Shown one piece after another: positions 1 to 8,024 of a stretch of 34,149 nt of DNA. Source of the DNA: an uncultured Flavobacteriales bacterium (GTDB lineage Bacteria; Bacteroidota; Bacteroidia; Flavobacteriales_D; Sanyastnellaceae). A program made the translations under genes and the position numbers. Below the pieces are notes generated by a model, which did no database searches, was not told where the DNA came from, and saw only the letters and a list, made by a program, of their open reading frames with translations. The stretch's first letter is position 1. Each line of letters begins with the position of its first letter. The stretch is from contig CAJQJX010000039.1 of the NCBI GenBank assembly GCA_905478795.1, forward strand, positions 1-34,149. The letters run 5' to 3'.

Positions 1-692
1 GTCCAAACCCCTTCGTTTTGGGATTGGCTTTGGCTCGGGAAACAAATCCGGATCTTCTTGTAATAGAGGTGGTTGAACGCAACCTAGTTCCTTTCGCAAG
101 TGACTTTTGCAGACAGGGCAACATACTTGAACCAAAAATCAAAGGCACCTCACCAAAGCGAAAAAATAGTGGCTTCCACCATTTAGGAAATGGTGTCCGT
201 ACCGCAGCTTCAATTCTGACCATCCGACACACATGGTATCAAAATGACAAGTGTCGCACTTTACCCTCTACTAAACACATACCCCTTTATTCTCAAGATG
301 AAATCCACCTCATCAACAAAGTTTGGAGTAGACCTCCTGCTCAGGAAGCCACAGCTTTATTGAAAGAGCTTAAAGACGCCCTTTCCAATCAGCTCGGCAC
401 ACGAGGAATCGACTTTTTCATTTACGTCATCCCAGACAAGGCGACCGTGTACCACGACTTCTTCGATTCAGCGGATCTCCCGCCCTCCTTTCTACTGGAG
501 AAATCATTGCCCCCCGACATCTACAGCCCAATTTTAGACATGCGGGAAGCCATCAACGCCGGAACGATGGAAGTCTACAAGTACTCAGACACCCACCTCG
601 GCGAGGCAGGTGCACAAATCACAGGAGCCCATTTAAGCGGAATCCTCCAACAGCGAAATGAGAGGCATTCTACATTGAACATCACTAATTAA
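1..692 (+). CDS. AlgX/AlgJ-like SGNH O-acetyltransferase-type protein, 5' partial and apparently rearranged
   Basis: The reading frame is open to the left edge, so the start lies outside; a TTG at 18 is only the first possible start inside the window. The first ~30 residues (PDLLVIEVVERNL) look like the extreme C-terminal block of AlgX/AlgJ-like SGNH proteins, which help O-acetylate exported polysaccharides. Further on, FFIYVIPDKATVYHDFF and SDTHLGEAGA look like the N-terminal half of the same family; DTH would be the catalytic Asp-His pair. The usual GDS serine block should follow the DTH motif, but the protein stops about 25 residues later. Either two domains lie in tandem with the second cut short, or a deletion fused two genes. 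An MBOAT start follows 18 nt downstream, the usual partner. The region is more AT-rich than the genes to the right. Family assignment is by motif memory only. Confidence 0.6.
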   Translation, partial: PNPFVLGLALARETNPDLLVIEVVERNLVPFASDFCRQGNILEPKIKGTSPKRKNSGFHHLGNGVRTAASILTIRHTWYQNDKCRTLPSTKHIPLYSQDEIHLINKVWSRPPAQEATALLKELKDALSNQLGTRGIDFFIYVIPDKATVYHDFFDSADLPPSFLLEKSLPPDIYSPILDMREAINAGTMEVYKYSDTHLGEAGAQITGAHLSGILQQRNERHSTLNITN

Positions 693-710
693 AGAAGTCA
701 AACTCAACCC

Positions 711-764
711 ATGCTCTTCAACAGCCCTGAATTTCTGGTCTTTCTGCCGATTGCTATTGGGTAG
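711..764 (+). pseudogene. MBOAT (AlgI-like) O-acyltransferase, 17-codon N-terminal stub
   Basis: The frame starts at an ATG 18 nt after the SGNH gene and reads MLFNSPEFLVFLPIAIG before a TAG stop. This is the characteristic N-terminus of AlgI-type membrane-bound O-acyltransferases, which normally run to roughly 450-500 residues and supply acetyl groups across the membrane to SGNH partners. After the stop no frame continues the family sequence (aromatic-rich first membrane helices are expected), so this is a break in homology and not a single nonsense mutation. The stub is almost certainly non-functional. Similarity rests on 17 residues, but these are highly characteristic and the gene context fits. 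Confidence 0.65.
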
Positions 765-841
765 CCATCTCACCTGATGGGTGAAGTCGTTTTTTGTCTG
801 CTTGATTGAACCAGTGTTGTTTTTCAGGAAAGTTGGCGCAT

Positions 842-871
842 AAAAAAGCCCTGCCGAAGCGGGGCTTTTTT
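842..871 (-). terminator. Rho-independent terminator of groSL (bidirectional shape)
   Basis: A run of six A (842-847), a stem 848-854 / 859-865 (GCCCTGC against GCGGGGC, one G-T pair), a CGAA loop and six T (866-871). It lies about 25 nt past the groL stop on the minus strand. The A and T runs flank the stem symmetrically, so it could also stop transcription arriving from the acetylation remnants on the plus strand. Confidence 0.85.
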
Positions 872-896
872 GTTTGTATAAATCGTAGAGAAGCAA

Positions 897-2561
<1,665 letters not shown>

Positions 2562-2569
2562 TCAATGGT

Positions 2570-2845
2570 TCAGAGCACAGCGAGAATATCACTCTCGCGC
2601 ATGATCATGTACTCCTTGTCTTCCCAAGAGAGTTCAGTGCCAGAATACTTTCCGTACAACACGGTGTCCCCGACTTTGACCGTCATGGGCTCGTCCTTTT
2701 TTCCATCTCCTACGGCAACGACATTGCCCTTCTGAGGCTTCTCCTTTGCAGTATCAGGGATGATGATTCCGCTGGCGGTGGTTTCCTCCGCTGCGGCGGG
2801 CTCGACCACTACACGGTCGGCCAATGGCTTGATGTTTACAGACAT
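2570..2845 (-). CDS. groS: Co-chaperonin GroES (10 kDa)
   Basis: The lid of the GroEL folding chamber, forming a heptamer. At 91 residues it has family length. It begins [16 protein letters not shown], has the mobile-loop region with [16 protein letters not shown] (the IIIP tripeptide that contacts GroEL, about residues 27-30), and the conserved [14 protein letters not shown]. The start is the ATG at 2843-2845; there is no Shine-Dalgarno sequence, as is usual in Bacteroidota. It is the first gene of a groS-groL unit. It is separated from secG by a strong terminator (2981-3017), so it needs its own promoter in 2846-2980. A near-consensus sigma54 site lies there (2899-2914). Confidence 0.99.
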   Translation of the reverse strand: MSVNIKPLADRVVVEPAAAEETTASGIIIPDTAKEKPQKGNVVAVGDGKKDEPMTVKVGDTVLYGKYSGTELSWEDKEYMIMRESDILAVL

Positions 2846-2898
2846 GATGTGAACGGTTAATGATAAATGTGATGCTTTGCCTGCGGCATGCTACCCTT

Positions 2899-2914
2899 AG
2901 CCAATCTCGTGCCA
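2899..2914 (-). promoter_or_regulatory. Candidate sigma54 (RpoN) promoter upstream of groSL
   Basis: Read on the minus strand the site is TGGCACGAGATTGGCT. Against the sigma54 consensus TGGCACR-N4-TTGCW it matches 11 of 12 defined positions. The invariant GG (-24) and GC (-12) are present at the correct 10-bp separation; the only mismatch is G for the second T of TTGC. A start about 12 nt past the GC would give a leader of roughly 40 nt before the groS ATG. A sigma54 activator gene lies 2.3 kb upstream on the same strand. The match is seen directly; that it drives groSL is inference. Bacteroidota housekeeping boxes were not convincingly found in the same gap. Confidence 0.45.
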
Positions 2915-2980
2915 CAGGTGCAATGCCCCCGGCAACCTGACAAAAGTGCACGCCACGGCGAGTTTTGGCAGATTCGGCGC

Positions 2981-3017
2981 AAAAAAAATGTCAGCCTGAC
3001 TGACAGGCTGACATTTT
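2981..3017 (-). terminator. Rho-independent terminator of the miaB-secG unit
   Basis: A perfect 14-bp inverted repeat (2985-2998 against 3004-3017) around a 5-nt loop. On the minus strand it is followed by an uninterrupted run of eight T (complement of 2981-2988, partly within the stem). It begins about 20 nt after the secG stop and insulates groS from the upstream operon. Confidence 0.92.
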
Positions 3018-3037
3018 CACGAGGAGACCTTCCTCAA

Positions 3038-3358
3038 TCAGTTGGCCGGAGCTTCCTGCTGCATGGGAGCAGGAGCTTCAGTAGGGGCCGGAGCCACAAA
3101 CTCGTCTTCTTCAAAACCACCTGTGTCAATAGAACCTCCGGAGAAGGCACCAGTAGCACCGATACACAACACGAAGAGGGCTACGGTCAAATACCAAGTG
3201 GACTTTTCGAGAAAATCGGTGGTGCGCTGCACGCCTCCAATCTTGCCTGCGGATTCAAATCCAGAAGCGAGTCCTGTGCCCTTTGGGTTCTGTACGAGGA
3301 TCACCGCGCCCAACAAAATGGCGATAATCAGGATAAGAACGAGAAGAATGTAGCCCAT
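3038..3358 (-). CDS. secG: Preprotein translocase subunit SecG
   Basis: Small inner-membrane subunit that assists the SecYE channel during SecA-driven export. At 106 residues it has two hydrophobic segments (about residues 3-23 and 54-76). Between them lies the conserved cytoplasmic loop with VQNPKGTGLASGFESAG, the family hallmark, and RTTDFLEKSTWYL leading into helix 2. The C-terminal tail is acidic, then rich in Pro, Ala and Gln (PAPTEAPAPMQQEAPAN), a low-complexity extension that is common in this phylum. It is the last gene of the minus-strand unit that starts at miaB, and the strong hairpin 2981-3017 follows. Confidence 0.96.
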   Translation of the reverse strand: MGYILLVLILIIAILLGAVILVQNPKGTGLASGFESAGKIGGVQRTTDFLEKSTWYLTVALFVLCIGATGAFSGGSIDTGGFEEDEFVAPAPTEAPAPMQQEAPAN

Positions 3359-3415
3359 AATGTGGTGTTCAATTGAAGTCTAAATCCGCGTTTTACTCAG
3401 CGACGACAGGGTTTT

Positions 3416-4588
3416 TCAGTCATCGGCTGCCTTTCGGCCGAGCTTCTTGGATTGGGCCGCAAAATAAACGCTTTTCTCCGGGTATTTCAAGGCCAACAGT
3501 TTGTAAGCGCGGCGGGCCCTTCCAATTTGACCCTGACCGGCATAAATCCGGGCCATGGTTTCGGTGATCAAAGAGGCGTCTTCTACCAAACTTTCCTTCG
3601 CCAACTCCTTGACACCGCGGTGTTCGTCTTCTTGTCGGATCGGACCAATCGTAGGCTCGTTGCGAATAAATAAATCGATGAGCGCTGCCTGCTGTCCCAA
3701 CCCGTCTTGCTCAATCTGGTCTGAAGCTGCATCTGAGTCTTGGGCGCTGGCGTCCATGACCGCTTCAATTTGCTGCGCCGCCGCGCGAAGTGCTTGCGAA
3801 GGCGTCCGCGCTTCTGACGCTTCCACAAAGCCGGTCGCCAAACTCCGTTGGTAAGCCCATCGGGCCAATGGCGACAAACTGGCCAGGTCAACGGGTTCGC
3901 CGGGCTCAGGCGCGGGCGAAAGCGGAGACATGGAAGGGATTTCGCGGTCTGATGGCGGGCCATCCGCGGTTTCGGACGCCCGGTCTTCCTCCGACAGTTC
4001 TCGGATTTCCTTTTCGATGCTGCGCTCTATGGCCCCAAGGACCACCTCACGGGCCAAGGTCCCCGGCTCGGGAACCACCACTTCTGGCGAAGGGGCTTCT
4101 TCATGGGCCTCCTCCATTTCGAGAGAAGTTTCACCGCGCTCGGCATCCACTGCTTTCCCATCTACTTCAGACCCCTCCTCGACAGCACCCTCGGCTGCCG
4201 GCTCTAACGGGGGCACTTCGCCGGTCGTCGTAGGGTGCCAACGCAGCCGCAAAGCGTCTTCGACTTCGGGTTCCAACGCCTCTACAGCGCGCGCAAAAGA
4301 GGCAATCTCCCCCTCGATGCCCGCGCGAAACAACAGATCAAACAGCCGGCCTGGCTCCGTAGAAAACACGGCCGCTTCCGTCAGCCTCTCAGCCGCAGCG
4401 AGGGAGCGCGTTTCCCGCGCCGTCTTGGCCCGTAGCATGCGCCCAGCCCCAAAAGCAGGATAGGCCTCGACCCAACGGTCCAAAGTGAGGGCCCAATCGT
4501 CCCAATTCACTGCACTGCCTTGGGCCTCCCCTCCGCGTACTGCGTCGAGCAGGCTCATGAGTTCCGAATCTTCCGTCTTGTCCTTCAT
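3416..4588 (-). CDS. Conserved protein with acidic middle and TPR-like C-terminus, unknown function
   Basis: About 390 residues from the ATG at 4586-4588; an in-frame TTG at 4612 would add eight residues but touches the lptE stop, so I prefer the ATG. There is no signal peptide or membrane segment. The N-terminal ~100 residues look helical (RAKTARETRSLAAAERLTEA). The middle (~110-230) is low-complexity, rich in Glu, Pro and Ala, and probably disordered. The C-terminal ~70 residues (ITETMARIYAGQGQIGRARRAYKLLALKYPEKSVYF, split by its turn) resemble a tetratricopeptide helix pair. From memory, a protein with this conserved C-terminus lies between lptE and secG in other Bacteroidota. A link to envelope assembly is suggested only by position. 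Confidence 0.8.
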   Translation of the reverse strand: MKDKTEDSELMSLLDAVRGGEAQGSAVNWDDWALTLDRWVEAYPAFGAGRMLRAKTARETRSLAAAERLTEAAVFSTEPGRLFDLLFRAGIEGEIASFARAVEALEPEVEDALRLRWHPTTTGEVPPLEPAAEGAVEEGSEVDGKAVDAERGETSLEMEEAHEEAPSPEVVVPEPGTLAREVVLGAIERSIEKEIRELSEEDRASETADGPPSDREIPSMSPLSPAPEPGEPVDLASLSPLARWAYQRSLATGFVEASEARTPSQALRAAAQQIEAVMDASAQDSDAASDQIEQDGLGQQAALIDLFIRNEPTIGPIRQEDEHRGVKELAKESLVEDASLITETMARIYAGQGQIGRARRAYKLLALKYPEKSVYFAAQSKKLGRKAADD

Positions 4589-4612
4589 CGTCCCGCAATA
4601 TGCGAAGTCCAA

Positions 4613-5128
4613 TCACCAATTGCCGAGGCTCGCATTGAAGACTTCCTGAGTCAACTGTTCGTTGATCTCGTCTACGAGTTCCTGTTCGACATCAAAAAGG
4701 TCACTTGTAGCGGGAAAGTCCGCAAAGCGGCTAAACGTCCTTTCAAAGGCCAAGTCCGGCTCCATCATATGGCCATATTGCACCTGAACCTGCATGGTGA
4801 GCCTGTTTTGAGAAGCCACCTCCTGCCCCCCCGATACAGCACTCGTAGATACTTCGTACCCCACAATGCGCCCACTGTATTGAATGTCCCCTCCTTCGGT
4901 CACCCACCGCAGCGTGCTTTGACGCTGGATCAAATCCTTCAGGGCTTCGGTAAACTTCTGACCCACTTCAGGCCCCGCCAATGGCGCAATGGGCGTGAAA
5001 TAATCCACGGAGAACGTCTTGGCTCCCGCCGTCTGAGCCCCGTATGGGGTATAGACGCCACAACCCCAGGAGGCCGCGACACATGCCGCAAGCAACACCC
5101 ACAGTGACTGTTGGATCAAACACCTCAT
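4613..5128 (-). CDS. lptE: LptE-like LPS-assembly lipoprotein
   Basis: Likely the outer-membrane lipoprotein that plugs and helps assemble the LptD translocon for lipopolysaccharide. At 171 residues, it has an N-terminal hydrophobic stretch that ends in a Cys (WGCGVYTPYG, Cys about residue 23). The lipobox is imperfect, with Trp in place of a small residue at -2, but the CGVY start of the mature protein fits the Bacteroidota LptE-like family. Further family features are FSVDYFTPIA, QKFTEALKDLIQRQSTL and the GGDIQYSGRIVGYEV strand. It overlaps the sigma54 activator gene by 4 nt, which implies translational coupling. Confidence 0.85.
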   Translation of the reverse strand: MRCLIQQSLWVLLAACVAASWGCGVYTPYGAQTAGAKTFSVDYFTPIAPLAGPEVGQKFTEALKDLIQRQSTLRWVTEGGDIQYSGRIVGYEVSTSAVSGGQEVASQNRLTMQVQVQYGHMMEPDLAFERTFSRFADFPATSDLFDVEQELVDEINEQLTQEVFNASLGNW

Positions 5129-6381
5129 TTGAGGCCGAATTCTTTGATTTTGCGGTACAGGGTCCGCTCGGAAATCCCGAGTTCTGCCGCAGCCTGCTTG
5201 CGCCGGTGGCCATGCTTGTTCAATGCCCTCTGGATCAACTCCCGCTCACTGTCGAGCAGTGAAAGCGACTCTTCCACCTCCGTGGATTCCGCGAACCCAG
5301 CTTCGCCCTCGCTGGTTTCTGCGGACGCAGCAGCCCATCCAGCATCGCCCCCTGCGCGCTCTGGAAGCCGCAACAAATCCGTGCCCTCCTGCTCCCCAAA
5401 AACCCGATTGACCAAGGACTGATCTTCACTCGAACCTGCATCGATCCGACCCTCTTGCATCATCTTCAGCACCAATGACTTCAAGTCATGAAGGTCCGAT
5501 TTCATCTCAAAAAGAAGCTTGTACAGAATCTCCCTTTCATTCAAGCCTGGCCCCGCACCGTTCTTCTCACCTTCTGGAATGGTCGCCAAATCACGCCGCG
5601 GCAATTCCGGCAGGTAATCGAGCAACCGATCTGCATCGACCAGACGTTCCGTTTCTATGGCGCTGATCTGTTCTGCGATGTTCTTGAGCTGGCGCACATT
5701 GCCGGGCCAAGGGTAGCGCTTCAATAGCTCTACTGCCTCGGGACCCAATCGGATCGGCGGCATATGATGACGCTCACTAAAGTCTCCTGTGAACTTGCGG
5801 AACAGCAAGTGAATATCGTCGCCCCGATCGCGCAACGGAGGCAACATCAGGGGCACTTGATTCAGGCGGTAGTAAAGGTCCTCTCGGAACTTCCCATTGG
5901 CCATCGCCTGCTCGAAGTCAAGGTTGGTCGCGGCCACCACACGGACATCGGTCTTGCGGACTTTGGAAGAGCCCACGCGCAGGTATTCACCCGTCTCAAG
6001 TACGCGCAGCAAGCGCGCTTGGGTCGCCAACGGCAACTCCCCCACCTCGTCGAGGAACACCGTTCCGCCGTCCGCCTCCTCGAAGTAGCCCTTCCGCGCC
6101 TCGTGGGCTCCGGTAAAGCTGCCTTTTTCGTGTCCAAAAAGCTCCGAATCGATCGTCCCCTCTGGAATCGCACCGCAGTTCACCGCGATGTAAGCCCCAT
6201 GTTTGCGGGTGCTGTTGTGGTGGATGATTTTGGGCAGCGCCTCCTTTCCCGTTCCCGACTCGCCGCGCACGAGCACGGTGATGTCTGCCCGGGCCACACG
6301 CACCGCAGTCGCTAGAGCACGCTCCAATCCAGAGCTTGTCCCTACAATACCAAACCGGGTTTTGACGCTTTGCAGGTTCAT
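5125..6381 (-). CDS. Sigma54-dependent transcriptional activator, receiver-less, Fis-type HTH
   Basis: AAA+ enhancer-binding protein that remodels RpoN polymerase; 418 residues. Only a ~12-residue leader precedes the AAA+ domain, so there is no receiver, GAF or PAS input domain. Visible motifs are Walker A GESGTGKE (40-47), the sigma54-contact loop GSFTGA (87-92; the usual sequence is GAFTGA), Walker B GGTVFLDE (105-112), FREDLYYRL with the arginine-finger region (165-173) and [12 protein letters not shown] (sensor II region). A linker (~260-375) precedes a Fis-family helix-turn-helix ([19 protein letters not shown], about 395-413). It overlaps miaB and lptE by 4 nt each. With no sensor domain, its activity may be set by a partner or by expression. 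A near-consensus sigma54 promoter lies upstream of groS nearby. Confidence 0.95.
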   Translation of the reverse strand: MNLQSVKTRFGIVGTSSGLERALATAVRVARADITVLVRGESGTGKEALPKIIHHNSTRKHGAYIAVNCGAIPEGTIDSELFGHEKGSFTGAHEARKGYFEEADGGTVFLDEVGELPLATQARLLRVLETGEYLRVGSSKVRKTDVRVVAATNLDFEQAMANGKFREDLYYRLNQVPLMLPPLRDRGDDIHLLFRKFTGDFSERHHMPPIRLGPEAVELLKRYPWPGNVRQLKNIAEQISAIETERLVDADRLLDYLPELPRRDLATIPEGEKNGAGPGLNEREILYKLLFEMKSDLHDLKSLVLKMMQEGRIDAGSSEDQSLVNRVFGEQEGTDLLRLPERAGGDAGWAAASAETSEGEAGFAESTEVEESLSLLDSERELIQRALNKHGHRRKQAAAELGISERTLYRKIKEFGLK

Positions 6382-7835
6382 GCGATGTATCCTACTTCTT
6401 GGGCTTCTTGTGGTGAAATCAACTCACCCTTCAAGGTGACCGCCATGCATTTCGTAGTCCGCACGTAGACATACTGGCCAATTTGGGCATCGCCCTTGGG
6501 GAAAACCACCACACCATTGTAAGTATTGCGCCCTTGGTACTCCTCGCTGTCTTTCTTCGAAGGCCCCTCGACCAAAACCCGATAAACAGGACCGCACTGG
6601 GCCGCCATACGTTCACGGCTGTGAACCCGCTGCAAATCGATGATCTCCGCCAAGCGACGTCCTTTTTCCTCTTCGGGCACGTCGTCCTCGAACTTGCGTT
6701 CCGCCAAGGTGCGCGGACGCTCGCTGTACTTAAACATGTACGCCATCTCATAGCGCACCTCCTTCATCAGCGATAAGGTGGCTTCGTGCTCTTCGAGTGT
6801 TTCGCCGCAGAACCCCGCAATCACATCGGTGCTGATCGCACAATCGGGCATGATGCGGCGAATGGCCGCGATCCTATTCAAATACCACTCTCTCGTATAC
6901 CCACGGTTCATCCGCTTGAGGACTCCGCTGTCGCCAGACTGCACCGGCAGGTGGATGTACTTGCAAAGGTTGTCCTTGCGGGCCATGACCTCCAGAACCT
7001 CGTCGGTCATGTCCTTGGGGTGAGACGTCGAAAAGCGCACACGCAGGTCTGGGTTGACGTCTGAAACCAGGTCCATCAACTGTGCGAAGCGCACCACGGG
7101 CTCCTCGGGATCCTTGACGTTGCCCTTGGCGTCCACATTCCATTTATAGGAGTCCACGTTCTGCCCGAGTAAGGTGACCTCACGGTAGCCTTTGTTGTAC
7201 AAATCGAGCGCTTCCGCCACAATGCTCTTTGGGTCTCGGCTTCGCTCGCGTCCGCGGGTAAAGGGGACCACGCAGAAACTGCACATGTTGTCGCAACCGC
7301 GCATGATCGAAATAAATCCGGTCACCCCCTTGTCGTCCAAACGCACTGGCTGGATCTCCGCATAAGTCTCTTCTCGACTCAGCAGGGTATTGACCGCCTT
7401 CTGACCGCCTTCCACCTCGCCCACAAGACGGGGCAAATCGCGATAGGCATCGGGCCCTACCACCAAGTCTACCAGTTTTTCTTCTTCAAGGAGCTGATCC
7501 CGCAGGCGTTCCGCCATGCATCCCAAGATGCCCACTTTCAACTTTGGATTCTTGCGCTTCCCTCCCTTGAGGTGCTGCAACCGGTGGCGGATGCGCTGCT
7601 CGGCATTGTCCCGGATGGAGCAGGTATTGAGCAGGATTAAATCGGCTTCATCTTCCTGCTGCGTGGTCGTGAATCCGGCCTCAGCGAGGATGCTGGCCAC
7701 AATTTCGCTGTCGCTGAAGTTCATTTGACAGCCGTAGCTCTCCAAATACAGCTTCCGCCCACCTTTACCGCCTGCAAGCGGCCCAAGAACCTCGCCTTGG
7801 CGCTGCTCGTCTATTGTCTGGTTACCGGGTCTCAT
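6378..7835 (-). CDS. miaB: tRNA-2-methylthio-N6-dimethylallyladenosine synthase MiaB
   Basis: Radical-SAM methylthiotransferase that converts i6A37 to ms2i6A37 in tRNAs reading UNN codons. It has 485 residues in three family domains. The N-terminal UPF0004 domain carries the three Cys for the auxiliary iron-sulfur cluster (Cys36 in YGCQMN, Cys72 in NTCSIR, Cys106 in LGCMAE). The radical-SAM core has CDNMCSFC (Cys181, 185, 188). The C-terminal TRAM domain contains [18 protein letters not shown]. All six cluster ligands are present. It is the first gene of the minus-strand unit and overlaps the sigma54 activator by 4 nt. A TAnnTTTG-type -7 box lies about 26 nt upstream of its ATG. Confidence 0.97.
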   Translation of the reverse strand: MRPGNQTIDEQRQGEVLGPLAGGKGGRKLYLESYGCQMNFSDSEIVASILAEAGFTTTQQEDEADLILLNTCSIRDNAEQRIRHRLQHLKGGKRKNPKLKVGILGCMAERLRDQLLEEEKLVDLVVGPDAYRDLPRLVGEVEGGQKAVNTLLSREETYAEIQPVRLDDKGVTGFISIMRGCDNMCSFCVVPFTRGRERSRDPKSIVAEALDLYNKGYREVTLLGQNVDSYKWNVDAKGNVKDPEEPVVRFAQLMDLVSDVNPDLRVRFSTSHPKDMTDEVLEVMARKDNLCKYIHLPVQSGDSGVLKRMNRGYTREWYLNRIAAIRRIMPDCAISTDVIAGFCGETLEEHEATLSLMKEVRYEMAYMFKYSERPRTLAERKFEDDVPEEEKGRRLAEIIDLQRVHSRERMAAQCGPVYRVLVEGPSKKDSEEYQGRNTYNGVVVFPKGDAQIGQYVYVRTTKCMAVTLKGELISPQEAQEVGYIA

Positions 7836-7860
7836 GAGGTGGATTCAATGCTGTAGACGA

Positions 7861-7891
7861 CAAAACTACCTCAAACCTGACAACGTGTCAG
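7861..7891 (-). promoter_or_regulatory. Probable miaB-operon promoter -7 box with adjacent palindrome
   Basis: On the minus strand TAGTTTTG (7861-7868) matches the Bacteroidota -7 consensus TAnnTTTG exactly. It would start transcription about 20 nt before the miaB ATG. No clean TTTG -33 box is seen at the usual distance. Eight bases upstream of the -7 box lies a perfect palindrome CTGACA-ACG-TGTCAG (7877-7891). It occupies the spacer between -7 and -33, where an operator would act. The promoter role is inferred from position and consensus. Confidence 0.4.
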
Positions 7892-8024
7892 TATCTGCCT
7901 CGCCAAAATTCTCTGCGCCTATGGCGGGTGACCATGAAACAAAACCAGAACATGACAAGTACACCCCTCGTCGCACAGAAAACCCAAGTTTGTCGTTTCC
8001 TTTGTGCCCCGAACCATTTCAACA

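Noticed and set aside
18-692. Taking the TTG at 18 as the true start of the left-edge gene.
   Set aside because: The frame is open to base 1 and the first residues already belong to a conserved block, so the gene most likely starts outside the window.
770-795. TCACC-TGATG-GGTGA stem followed by a run of six T after the MBOAT stub, as a plus-strand terminator.
   Set aside because: The stem is only 5 bp with mixed pairs and the T run begins five bases later; the strong hairpin at 842-871 already serves both strands.
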